Shown piece by piece: positions 44,217-51,964 of a stretch of DNA of 60,605 bases. Position 1 is the first letter of the stretch; each line of letters opens with the position of its first letter. Source of the stretch: Streptomyces sp. Isolate_45 (GTDB taxonomy: Bacteria > Actinomycetota > Actinomycetes > Streptomycetales > Streptomycetaceae). The notes beneath the pieces were generated by a model. That model ran no database searches. It had not been told where the DNA came from and worked only from the letters and a program-made list of their open reading frames with translations. The DNA is taken from positions 1-60,605 of the forward strand of contig NZ_JANFAK020000040.1 of assembly GCF_024721315.2 (NCBI RefSeq), given 5' to 3'. The position numbers and the translations under genes were made by a program.

Positions 44217-44433
44217 GGGCTCCCTGCCGCCGCCCAGCGGTGTGGAGCGTGCGGGTAGGCGACGCCGGCGGTGACAGTTGGTGGGCCGCTTGCGCGGATC
44301 ACGACGCCGCGTCCACCACGCTGTCGCCCCACGCCACCGGCTGAGAACCAACAGGCCCCCGGGGCTCCGCCCCCGAAGGGTCCGGCCCATGGTCAGGAGG
44401 CGGCCCACCGATGGCCCGGGGGGCGTGGAACGG

Positions 44434-44468
44434 CTTCGGGCCGGCGGTCATCGACCGTCGGCCCGAAG
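44434..44468 (-). terminator. Long hairpin downstream of the glutamine synthetase-like gene
   Basis: CTTCGGGCCG...CGGTC and its complement (CGACCG...CGGCCCGAAG) form a stem of about 15 bp with one mismatch, starting 35 nt beyond the stop of the GS-like gene. It is the likely terminator. Confidence 0.6.
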
Positions 44469-44502
44469 GGTGGAGCGTGCGCGCAATGGCGCTGACCGGC
44501 GG

Positions 44503-45864
44503 TTACAGCACCGGCATCATCTTGCGGAGTTCGAAGGCGGTGACCTCGCTCCGGTACTCCTCCCACTCCTGCTTCTTGTTGCGGAGGAAGAAGTCGAAGA
44601 CGTGCTCGCCGAGGGTTTCGGCGACCAGTTCGCTGCGTTCCATCAGGGAGATGGCCTCGCCGAGGTTCTGCGGGAGGGGTTCGATGCCCATCGCGCGGCG
44701 TTCGGCGTCGGAGAGGGCCCAGACGTCGTCGTCGGCTCCCGCCGGGAGTTCGTAGCCCTCCTCGATGCCCTTGAGGCCCGCCGCGAGGAGGACGGCGTAC
44801 GTCAGGTACGGGTTCGCGCCGGAGTCGATCGAGCGGACCTCGACGCGCGAGGAGCCCGTCTTGCCCGGCTTGTACATCGGGACGCGGATCAGGGCCGAGC
44901 GGTTGTTGTGGCCCCAGCAGATGTACGAGGGGGCCTCGCCGCCCGAGCCGGCGGTGCGGGAGGAACCGCCCCAGATGCGCTTGTACGAGTTGACCCACTG
45001 GTTGGTGACCGCCGCCGTCTCCGCCGCGTGGCGCAGCAGGCCCGCGATGAAGGAGCGGCCGACCTTCGAGAGCTGGTACTCGGCGCCCGACTCGTAGAAG
45101 GCGTTGCGGTCGCCCTCGAAGAGGGAGAGGTGGGTGTGCATGCCCGAGCCCGGGTACTCCGAGAACGGCTTCGGCATGAAGGTGGCCTGGACGCCCTGTT
45201 CGAGGGCGACCTGCTTCATGACGAGGCGGAAGGTCATGATGTTGTCGGCCGTCGAGAGGGCGTCGGCGTAGCGGAGGTCGATCTCCTGCTGGCCGGGCGC
45301 GCCCTCGTGGTGGCTGAACTCGACCGAGATCCCCATCGATTCGAGCATGGTGATCGCCTGCCGGCGGAAGTCCATGCCGACGTTCTGCGGGGTGTGGTCG
45401 AAGTAGCCGGAGTTGTCGGCGGGAACCGGGCGGGACCCGTCCAGCGGCTTGTCCTTCAGCAGGAAGAACTCGATCTCCGGGTGGGTGTAGAAGGTGAAGC
45501 CCAGGTCGGAGGTCTTGGCGAGGATGCGCTTGAGGACGTAGCGGGGGTCCGCGAACGACGGGGAGCCGTCCGGCATGAGGATGTCGCAGAACATCCGGGC
45601 GGTCCCGGGGGCCTCGGCGCGCCACGGCAGTATCTGGAACGTGCTCGGGTCCGGCTTGGCGATCATGTCGGACTCGTAGACCCGGGCGAAGCCCTCGATC
45701 GCGGAGCCGTCGAAACCGATGCCTTCGTCGAAGGCCTGCTCCAGCTCGGCGGGTGCGACCGCGACGGACTTCAGAAAGCCCAGTACGTCGGTGAACCACA
45801 GGCGCACGAAGCGGATGTCGCGCTCCTCAAGCGTCCGGAGGACGAATTCCTGCTGCTTGTCCAT
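44503..45864 (-). CDS. glnA2: Glutamine synthetase-like gamma-glutamylpolyamine synthetase (GlnA2 type)
   Basis: 453 residues from ATG 45864 with GAGGA upstream. Beta-grasp domain at the N-terminus (VRLWFTDVLGFLKSVAV), catalytic barrel with FDGSAIEGFARVYESDM, THPEIEFFLL, GQQEIDLRY, GSGMHTHLSL, ICWGHNNRSALIRVP and VEVRSIDSGANPYL. The site that in GSI carries the adenylylated Tyr (LY-x-L-P-P-E) reads DDDVWALSDAER near residue 380, with Trp in place of Tyr. S. coelicolor GlnA2, of the same length and lacking this Tyr, ligates glutamate to polyamines. The assignment as GlnA2 rather than GlnA rests on that and on genome context recalled from memory. Confidence 0.82.
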   Translation of the reverse strand: MDKQQEFVLRTLEERDIRFVRLWFTDVLGFLKSVAVAPAELEQAFDEGIGFDGSAIEGFARVYESDMIAKPDPSTFQILPWRAEAPGTARMFCDILMPDGSPSFADPRYVLKRILAKTSDLGFTFYTHPEIEFFLLKDKPLDGSRPVPADNSGYFDHTPQNVGMDFRRQAITMLESMGISVEFSHHEGAPGQQEIDLRYADALSTADNIMTFRLVMKQVALEQGVQATFMPKPFSEYPGSGMHTHLSLFEGDRNAFYESGAEYQLSKVGRSFIAGLLRHAAETAAVTNQWVNSYKRIWGGSSRTAGSGGEAPSYICWGHNNRSALIRVPMYKPGKTGSSRVEVRSIDSGANPYLTYAVLLAAGLKGIEEGYELPAGADDDVWALSDAERRAMGIEPLPQNLGEAISLMERSELVAETLGEHVFDFFLRNKKQEWEEYRSEVTAFELRKMMPVL

Positions 45865-46038
45865 GGCTTCATCCTCGCAGTTCAGACGGCCTGTGCACCA
45901 CCGCCCCGAGGAGCGGGTGGGCACAGTCGGGCCGGCCCAGTATCGCCGGCGGTGGTTTCCGCCACATTACGCACCCCCGAAAGGTGATGACACCCCGCAC
46001 TGACCGCGGGCCGGTCATGAGCATTACCATCGGCGCCC

Positions 46039-46416
46039 ATGGGGGCCGGGGAGCACATCAGGGGCGGGGACCGCGGGCGTCCGCCCGTGCGCCGCGCTGC
46101 CGTCCTGCTGCTGATCGCCTTCGGGGTGGCGGCCGGGATGGCCTTCCTGTGCGTGCGGCCCGCCGACGCGCACGTCCCGGATCCCGTACGGACGCAGTCC
46201 GCGCACGCCGTCTGCGTGTCCCCGTACGACCTGCCGGGCTGCTCGCCGCTGTCCCACGTGACACCGGCCGTGCTGCCGGCCCCGCCGCCCGCGGCGGCGC
46301 TCGCGGGGGCCGGGTCCGACGTTGCCCCCCGTACGGCGCCGGCGGGGCCGGTCCGCCCTCCCGGGACGCTCGCCCGCGCGCCCGACCTGCACGCCCTGCA
46401 AGTGCTGCGGACCTGA
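46039..46416 (+). CDS. Small membrane protein of unknown function
   Basis: 125 residues from ATG 46039. One membrane helix at about residues 20-40 (AAVLLLIAFGVAAGMAFLCV), then an extracytoplasmic Ala/Pro-rich part with two Cys (HAVCVSPYDLPGCSP) and a conserved-looking tail APDLHALQVLRT. A TACCAT hexamer at 46025-46030 ends 8 nt before the ATG and no ribosome-binding site is present, so the transcript may be leaderless. It precedes the DUF3105-DUF305 pair. I do not recognise the family. Confidence 0.65.
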   Translation: MGAGEHIRGGDRGRPPVRRAAVLLLIAFGVAAGMAFLCVRPADAHVPDPVRTQSAHAVCVSPYDLPGCSPLSHVTPAVLPAPPPAAALAGAGSDVAPRTAPAGPVRPPGTLARAPDLHALQVLRT

Positions 46417-46490
46417 CGGGTCCCGCTCCGCACCGCACCGCACCACAGGCTCGACCCCGACACCCCCCTCACCAGAAGGAACCAGGGCAC

Positions 46491-47153
46491 ATGGCCAGCA
46501 GGACGTCCGACCAGCACTCCCGCCAGACGCGCATAGCCGAGATGCGCCGCGCCGACAAAGCACGCGACCGGCGTAACAAGATCATCGCCATCACGGCCTC
46601 GACGGCGATCGTCGCCGGGCTCGTCGGCTTCGGCGCGTGGGTGCTGATCGACCAGAAGCAGAAGGACGAGGCGGCCGCGAAGGCCAAGGCCGCGGCCGTC
46701 AAGAACCCGGTCAGCGGCGAACAGGAGTGGGACGCGAAGAAGCTCGGCCGCAACCACGTCGAGACGCCGGTGAAGTACGAGATGAACCCGCCCGTCGGCG
46801 GGGACCACCACCCGCGCTGGATGAACTGCAACGGTGACGTCTACACGGAGCCGGTCCCCGAGGTGAACGCCGTCCACTCCCTGGAGCACGGCGCGGTCTG
46901 GGTGACGTACAACGAGAAGGCCCCCAAGGGCGACCTGGACAAGCTCTCCGGGAAGGTGAGCAAGACGCCGTACACGCTGATGAGCCCGGTCAAGGAGCAG
47001 ACCGGCGCGATCATGCTCAGCGCGTGGGGCAAGCAGGTGACGGTGGAGAGCGCGGCCGACCCCCGCGTCGAGCAGTTCTTCACCAAGTACGTGATGGGCG
47101 CGCAGACCCCCGAGCCGGGCGCGGCCTGCACGAACGGGCTGACCGGCAAGTGA
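46491..47153 (+). CDS. DUF3105 domain-containing membrane protein
   Basis: 220 residues from ATG 46491, with AGAAGGA upstream. A Lys/Arg-rich cytoplasmic N-terminus (ARDRRNKIIAIT) is followed by one membrane helix (about 40-60), an Ala/Lys coiled stretch, and the DUF3105 domain: VKYEMNPPVGGDHHPRW, AVHSLEHGAVWVTY and CTNGLTGK. The conserved His/Cys residues (GGDHHP, SLEHG) suggest metal binding outside the cell. It overlaps the DUF305 gene by 4 nt, an association common in actinobacteria. Confidence 0.9.
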   Translation: MASRTSDQHSRQTRIAEMRRADKARDRRNKIIAITASTAIVAGLVGFGAWVLIDQKQKDEAAAKAKAAAVKNPVSGEQEWDAKKLGRNHVETPVKYEMNPPVGGDHHPRWMNCNGDVYTEPVPEVNAVHSLEHGAVWVTYNEKAPKGDLDKLSGKVSKTPYTLMSPVKEQTGAIMLSAWGKQVTVESAADPRVEQFFTKYVMGAQTPEPGAACTNGLTGK

Positions 47154-47845
47154 GCCGTACGTACTGGGCCGCGGGCGCGGCCGTCGTCCTGGCCGTGCTG
47201 TTCGCGGTCGGGGCCACGGTCGCCACCGCGAGCGGCTCGGGCGGCGGCGACGCGGCCCGCACCCCGGGGCCGCACTCCCCGGACGCGGGCTTCGCGCGCG
47301 ACATGGCGGTGCACCACCAGCAGGCGGTGGAGATGTCGTTCATCGTCCGCGACCGCACGCAGGACGAGGCGGTCCGCACCCTCGCCTACGACATCGCCAA
47401 CACCCAGGCCAACCAGCGCGGCATGCTGCTGGGCTGGCTGGACCTGTGGGAGTTGCCGAAGGTGATGGCCGACGAGCCTCCGATGTCCTGGATGGGGACG
47501 ACGGGCACGTCCGGGGGCGCGGGGCACGGCGCGCACTCCGGGCACGCCGCGCCACCCACGGGGTCCACCGGATCCACCGGATCCGGGGCGATCATGCCGG
47601 GCATGGCCACCAAGGAGGAGCTGACGCGGCTCGGCGCCGCCGGCGGCCGGGACGCCGAGGTGCTCTACCTCCAGCTGATGACCGACCACCACAAGGGCGG
47701 CGTCGCGATGGCGGAGGGCTGTGCGCGCCAGTGCCAGACCCCGGCGGAGCGGACACTGGCCCAGGGGATGGTGGAGGCCCAGCAGTCCGAGCTCACCCTG
47801 ATGGCGGACATGCTGAAACAGCGCGGGGCGGCGCCGCGCGGCTGA
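47150..47845 (+). CDS. DUF305 domain-containing exported protein
   Basis: 231 residues from GTG 47150 (GTGA overlap with the DUF3105 gene). An N-terminal membrane helix or uncleaved signal (TYWAAGAAVVLAVLFAVGA) precedes two ferritin-like DUF305 halves: DMAVHHQQAVEMSFIV and LMTDHHKGGVAMAEGCA, each with the HHxxA/G metal-type motif. A linker rich in Met, Gly and His (PPMSWMG, GHGAHSGHAA) lies between them. DUF305 proteins are often found beside copper-handling genes; direct evidence of copper here is only the residue content. Confidence 0.9.
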   Translation: MSRTYWAAGAAVVLAVLFAVGATVATASGSGGGDAARTPGPHSPDAGFARDMAVHHQQAVEMSFIVRDRTQDEAVRTLAYDIANTQANQRGMLLGWLDLWELPKVMADEPPMSWMGTTGTSGGAGHGAHSGHAAPPTGSTGSTGSGAIMPGMATKEELTRLGAAGGRDAEVLYLQLMTDHHKGGVAMAEGCARQCQTPAERTLAQGMVEAQQSELTLMADMLKQRGAAPRG

Positions 47846-48020
47846 TGCGCGCGGCCCGTCCACGAGCGCCCGTACGGGTGAGGAGGCCCGTCCTCCCACG
47901 CGTGCGGGCGCCGGCGCCCGCCCCGTGGAGTCGCGTACTCCGAACGGGCGAACGAGGATGGGGACGCCGGGACGGACGCGTCCGCGCCCGCCGCGACGGC
48001 GTGCTCAGGAGGTTCTCACG

Positions 48021-48440
48021 ATGACCACCGCCGGAGAGATCATGCACCCCGGGGCCCAGTGGATTTCCGCCACCGAGACCCTGGACCGGGCCGCTCAGCT
48101 CATGAGCCGCCTCAACGTGGGCGCGCTGCCCATCAGTGACGCCGAGGAACGGCTCTGCGGCATCCTCACCGACCGCGACATCGTGGTGGGCTGCGTGGCC
48201 ATGGGGCACGACCCGTCGAAGATCACGGCGGGCGACATGGCCAAGGGCACGCCGCGCTGGATCGACGCGGGCGCGGACGTCTCCGAGGTGCTGGAGGAGA
48301 TGCAGAGCCACCAGATCAAGCGGCTGCCCGTGATCAGGGACAAGAAGCTGGTCGGCATGATCAGCGAGGCCGACCTGGCCCGGCACCTCTCGGACAAGCA
48401 GATAGCCGACTGGGCGGAGCAGGTCTACGCCCGCGGCTGA
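48021..48440 (+). CDS. CBS-domain pair protein
   Basis: 139 residues from ATG 48021, with AGGAGGT upstream. Two CBS motifs: TAGEIMHPGAQWISATETLD...VGALPISD and TAGDMAKGTPRWIDAGADVS...KRLPVIRD, each closing with GILTDRDI or GMISEADL. Stand-alone CBS pairs bind adenine nucleotides and report energy state; many Streptomyces copies are stress-induced. Partner unknown. The 47846-48020 interval before it shows no gene. Confidence 0.9.
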   Translation: MTTAGEIMHPGAQWISATETLDRAAQLMSRLNVGALPISDAEERLCGILTDRDIVVGCVAMGHDPSKITAGDMAKGTPRWIDAGADVSEVLEEMQSHQIKRLPVIRDKKLVGMISEADLARHLSDKQIADWAEQVYARG

Positions 48441-48445
48441 CGGGC

Positions 48446-49351
48446 CTACGCAAGCGGCCGGCCGGCCTGCGTACGACCCCCACGGGGTCGCGCGGCGGCC
48501 TCCAGGACCGCCCGTGCCACCTGGTGCGGGCGGTCCAGCATGACCAGGTGCCCGGACGGTTCGGCCACCTCGAAGCGGGCGTCGAGCAACTCGGCCAGGG
48601 CTTCCTGCCGCGCGAGCCAGCGCCGTGCCGTGCGCCCCGTGCCGCCGCCGTGGCCCACCATGACGGTGGCGGGCGCCTCCAGGGGGTGCGTACCGCGCAG
48701 GGCGGCCACCTCGGCGGCCGTGTCCGGGTAGCGGGAGTTCTCCAGCAGCGCCCCGCGCCAGACGCGGCCGGTGCGGTAGCAGCGGCGTACGAGGTCCTGC
48801 GGGGCCGGGTCGCCGCCGCCGGTCCGGGAGGTCCGTACGACCAGGCGGCGGGCGGCCGGGCCGAGCGCGGCGGGAAGTCCGGCGGCGGTCACCGCACGGC
48901 CGAGGGCACGGGCCGCGCCGGTGCGCAGCGCGGCGGGCAGCAGCGCGCGGGGATGCTCCTCGACGCTGGAGTCGAGGAGGACGACGGCCGCGGTGCGCTC
49001 GGGGTACAGGCGGGCGAAGGCCTCGGCGTGGAACCCCGCGATGGAGTGCCCGACGACGGTGACGGGCCCGGGGTCGGAGACCGGGCCGAGGGCGTCGAGG
49101 AGGGCGGCGATCCGGTGGGCCTCGCCGGCGGCGGTCGCGGGTTCCGCGGCGGGCCCGCTCAGTCCGTGTCCGGGCCGGTCGAAGCGGACGACGGTGCGGC
49201 CCCGGTCGGCGAGGAGCCGGGCCACCGGGTCCCAGTCGAACCAGGCCATGGCCAGCCCGGCGGCCAGCACGCACACCGGCCCCCGGCCCTCGACGACGAC
49301 GTGCAGCGGGACCCCGTCGACGCGTACGAAGCGTCCGGCGCCGCCGCTCAC
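48446..49351 (-). CDS. Alpha/beta-fold hydrolase
   Basis: 301 residues from GTG 49351, in a GTGA overlap with the upstream DUF998 gene. The fold is clear: VVRFDRPGHGLSG, the nucleophile elbow GHSIAG (Ser103), VVLLDSSVEEHP, and the catalytic His in PSGHLVMLDRP near 275. No cap-domain signature or substrate was recognised. The overlap indicates co-expression with the membrane protein. Confidence 0.88.
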   Translation of the reverse strand: MSGGAGRFVRVDGVPLHVVVEGRGPVCVLAAGLAMAWFDWDPVARLLADRGRTVVRFDRPGHGLSGPAAEPATAAGEAHRIAALLDALGPVSDPGPVTVVGHSIAGFHAEAFARLYPERTAAVVLLDSSVEEHPRALLPAALRTGAARALGRAVTAAGLPAALGPAARRLVVRTSRTGGGDPAPQDLVRRCYRTGRVWRGALLENSRYPDTAAEVAALRGTHPLEAPATVMVGHGGGTGRTARRWLARQEALAELLDARFEVAEPSGHLVMLDRPHQVARAVLEAAARPRGGRTQAGRPLA

Positions 49352-50058
49352 GTCCGGCGCTCCCGGTGGACGGAATGGGCGAGCAGCCCCAGCCAGAGGG
49401 CCACGAGCAGCACCTGGAGCCGCTGGCCGGCTCCCAGGGCCCAGGTGCCGTGACCGGCGGTGAACATCGCGATGGCGGTCAGGGTCCAGGCGGTGGCGAG
49501 GAGTTCCAGGACGACGAGGGCGGGGCCGTAGCGGGCGAGCGGGGCGAACCAGCCGTAGCGGCGGGCGGCGATGGTGAGGGCGACTATGCCGGTGAGGGCG
49601 CCGGTCATGGCGAGGCTGCTGCTGACGGCATGGGCCTGATGGGTGGCGGGAACCAGTCCGGCGGTCTCGCGGGCCGCGCATTCGGGGTCCACGGTGGGCG
49701 CGCAACTGAGCGGCAGCCAGGCGTCGGCGGCGGTGGCCGCGCCGAAGAGGGTGACGCCGGCCCAGCCGATGACCGCCCAGGGGCGTCGGGACTCGGGGTA
49801 CCGGACCAGGCGGGCCAGGGCGATGAGTCCGCCGAGGAGGACGAGGACGCCCGCGGTGAAGTCGGTGGCGCGGAACAGGCCGCCGAGGGGCTGGTCCTGC
49901 GCGGCGAGCTCGCTGACGTACGTCTCGATGGGGTTGAGGCCGGTCGAGAGGACGACCTCCAGCACCCAGGCGGTGTAGGCGGCGGCGCCGAGACCGATCA
50001 GGGTGGCGACGGGCCAGGCGCTCCGTACGGAGGGGCCGTTGCTGCCATTTGTACGCAT
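49348..50058 (-). CDS. DUF998 domain-containing membrane protein
   Basis: 236 residues from ATG 50058, with six or more hydrophobic helices (ATLIGLGAAAYTAWVLEVVL, GVLVLLGGLIALARLV, WAGVTLFGAATAADAWLPL and others). The first extracytoplasmic loop, LNPIETYVSELAAQDQPLGGLF, and the Cys pair in LSCAPTVDPECAARE are typical of DUF998 proteins. Function unknown. In-frame sequence upstream to 50958 is low-complexity and belongs to the antisense strand of the next gene, so the longer frame is rejected. Confidence 0.85.
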   Translation of the reverse strand: MRTNGSNGPSVRSAWPVATLIGLGAAAYTAWVLEVVLSTGLNPIETYVSELAAQDQPLGGLFRATDFTAGVLVLLGGLIALARLVRYPESRRPWAVIGWAGVTLFGAATAADAWLPLSCAPTVDPECAARETAGLVPATHQAHAVSSSLAMTGALTGIVALTIAARRYGWFAPLARYGPALVVLELLATAWTLTAIAMFTAGHGTWALGAGQRLQVLLVALWLGLLAHSVHRERRT

Positions 50059-50172
50059 AGTGTGACTAATCCTAAGCAGATCCGGGTCCGGTCCCCCGGT
50101 CGGAACCACCGGGCCGACCGGGCCCACGGGAGGTAGGACGTTCGAGTGCCCACCGGGGTGCCCGTACCGCGA

Positions 50173-50260
50173 GTGGCGATCGCCACGGCCGGGGCGGGGC
50201 CGTGCCGGGTGGCGACACCCGGCACGGCGGTCCGTGGCGTGGCGGGGTGATCGCCACGGA
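50173..50260. repeat. Cluster of three palindromes in a divergent promoter region
   Basis: GTGGCGATCGCCAC (50173-50186, perfect palindrome), CCGTGCCGGGT/ACCCGGCACGG (50200-50227, 6-nt loop) and TCCGTGGCG/CGCCACGGA (50231-50260) lie between the divergent DUF998 and DUF4352-like genes. The GTGGCG/CGCCAC core recurs in all the spacing. The remainder of 50059-50389 shows no gene. Confidence 0.7.
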
Positions 50261-50389
50261 CCGGGCGAAGTCGGTCGATACCCGCCCGGGGTCGCCATGT
50301 CGGAGGCGCGAAGTCGGTTTGTGGGGCCGCCCCGTCGTGGCAGGCTGGCGCACGCCCCTCGCCCGCCCACCGCACAAGGACGCCCCGGT

Positions 50390-51898
50390 ATGAGCACGCC
50401 ACCGAACCCGCCCAGCGACTCCGTCGGCCCGCCGTCGGAGCCCGAGGGGACGCCCATACCCGGGACCCCCGCTCGGACGTCCCTGTCGAAGCCCCCCTCC
50501 GCCGAGCCCACGCCGCCCGACGCACCCCCGGCGACCCCGGCGACGTCGCTGAGCAAGACCCCGCAGGACGCACCGCCGACCGCACCGGCCACGTCGCTCA
50601 GCAAGACCCCGCAGGACGCGCCCCCGGCCGCGCCGGCCACGTCGCTCAGCAAGACCCCGCAGGACGCACCGCCGACCGCACCGGCCACGTCGCTCAGCAA
50701 GACCCCGCAGGACGCACCGCCGACCGCACCGGCGACTCCGGCGGCCCCTGCGATACCGACACCGATGCCGACGCCGACGCTGCACAACCACTTCGGCCCC
50801 GACGCTCCCCCGGTCGCTCCCCCGACCCCCGCGCCCGTGGAACCGCCCGCGGGCGGCTTCGGCGCCCCCACGGCGGCGGGAGCCCCCACGCCGCCCGCCG
50901 CCCCCGCCGAGCACAACCCGTTCGCGCCTCCCGCCCCCGGAGGGTTCGCGCCCCTCATGCCGCCCCCGCCGCCGGCCGGCGGTCACGGCGTACCGGCCAA
51001 CGCCTGGGGAGCCCCGACCGGCCCCACCACCGGCTACCCCGGGCAGCCCGCCCACCCCGGCCACCCCGCCCACCCCGGACACCCCGCCTACCCCGGCCAG
51101 CCCGGCTACCCCGGCCAGCCCGGCTATGCCGGCTACCCGGCGCCCGCCCCGGCCACCAACGGACTCGCCGTCGCCGCCCTGACCCTCGGCATCATCGCGA
51201 TCCCGGCGACCCTCGCCCCCTTCTTCTTCTGGCTCGGCACCCTCGTCGGCCTCACCGCTCTCGGCATGGGCATCGGCGCCATGGCCGCCGCCCGGCACGG
51301 CGCCGCCCGCAAGGGCATGGCACTCGCCGGCACGATCCTGGGCGTGGTCAGCGTCCTGACCTCCGTCGGCGGCGGGTTCCTCACCGTGGCCGTGGTCCGG
51401 AGCTCGGCCGAGAGCATCGACGAGGACTGGGAGGAGGACGAGCCCTTCACCATGCCGTCGGGCGGCCCGACGTACAGCCTGCCGCCCACGACCACCGACG
51501 AGGGCCCGGGCAGGAGCACCCCGCTGGCGTTCGGCCAGACGTACTCGTACCCGAGCGGCATCAAGGTGAGCCTGTCGTCGCCGAAGAAGTACGTCACCAA
51601 GAGCAAGGTGATCAAGGTCGGCAACGCGGTGCAGCTGACGCTCACCATCACCAACTCCACGGACAAGCCGCACGAGGTCATCTACGCGGTGCCCGACATC
51701 AGGGACGAGAAGGGCAACGAGGGCGAGGTCGTCTACGACGTCCGGATGCCGCAGCACGTCGAGGGCACCATCCAGCCCGGCCAGTCCGCGACCGGCACGA
51801 TCGCCTACGAGATTCCCGAGGGCGCAACGCACATAGACGCCGAGATCTCCCCCGGCATCCTGCTGCCGGACGCGAAGTTCAGCGGCCCGATCGGCTGA
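50390..51898 (+). CDS. Pro-rich membrane protein with DUF4190 and DUF4352-like domains
   Basis: 502 residues from ATG 50390, with AAGGA upstream. Residues 1-255 are disordered and Pro/Ala-rich, with four tandem 16-residue repeats (TSLSKTPQDAPPTAPA) and a later run of PGQPGYPGQPGY-type repeats. A DUF4190-like membrane pair follows near 260-345 (NGLAVAALTLGIIAIP, MGIGAMAAARHGAARKGM). The C-terminal 120 residues are a DUF4352-like immunoglobulin fold (LTLTITNSTDKPHEV, GTIAYEIPEGATHI) outside the membrane. Proteins of this layout are common in Streptomyces; function unknown. Confidence 0.85.
   Translation: MSTPPNPPSDSVGPPSEPEGTPIPGTPARTSLSKPPSAEPTPPDAPPATPATSLSKTPQDAPPTAPATSLSKTPQDAPPAAPATSLSKTPQDAPPTAPATSLSKTPQDAPPTAPATPAAPAIPTPMPTPTLHNHFGPDAPPVAPPTPAPVEPPAGGFGAPTAAGAPTPPAAPAEHNPFAPPAPGGFAPLMPPPPPAGGHGVPANAWGAPTGPTTGYPGQPAHPGHPAHPGHPAYPGQPGYPGQPGYAGYPAPAPATNGLAVAALTLGIIAIPATLAPFFFWLGTLVGLTALGMGIGAMAAARHGAARKGMALAGTILGVVSVLTSVGGGFLTVAVVRSSAESIDEDWEEDEPFTMPSGGPTYSLPPTTTDEGPGRSTPLAFGQTYSYPSGIKVSLSSPKKYVTKSKVIKVGNAVQLTLTITNSTDKPHEVIYAVPDIRDEKGNEGEVVYDVRMPQHVEGTIQPGQSATGTIAYEIPEGATHIDAEISPGILLPDAKFSGPIG
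50543..50734 (+). repeat. Four 48-bp tandem repeats inside the DUF4352-like gene
   Basis: Four in-frame copies, each encoding TSLSKTPQDAPPTAPA (one copy has Ala for Thr), differ at only a few bases. The near-identity at DNA level points to recent expansion by slippage or unequal exchange. Confidence 0.9.
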
Positions 51899-51951
51899 CG
51901 CCGACAGGGCCCGGATGCCCCGACCACAGGACATCGCGTCAGAAAGACGAT

Positions 51952-51957
51952 TAGACT
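51952..51957 (+). promoter_or_regulatory. Candidate -10 for a leaderless nadE transcript
   Basis: TAGACT fits TANNNT and ends 7 nt before the GTG at 51965. No ribosome-binding site lies between them. Confidence 0.4.
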
Positions 51958-51964
51958 GGGTCGC

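Noticed and set aside
50059..50958. Upstream extension of the DUF998 gene to 50958
   Set aside because: The extra residues are antisense to the Pro-rich repeats of the next gene and contain its repeat periodicity; ATG 50058 starts the membrane protein cleanly.
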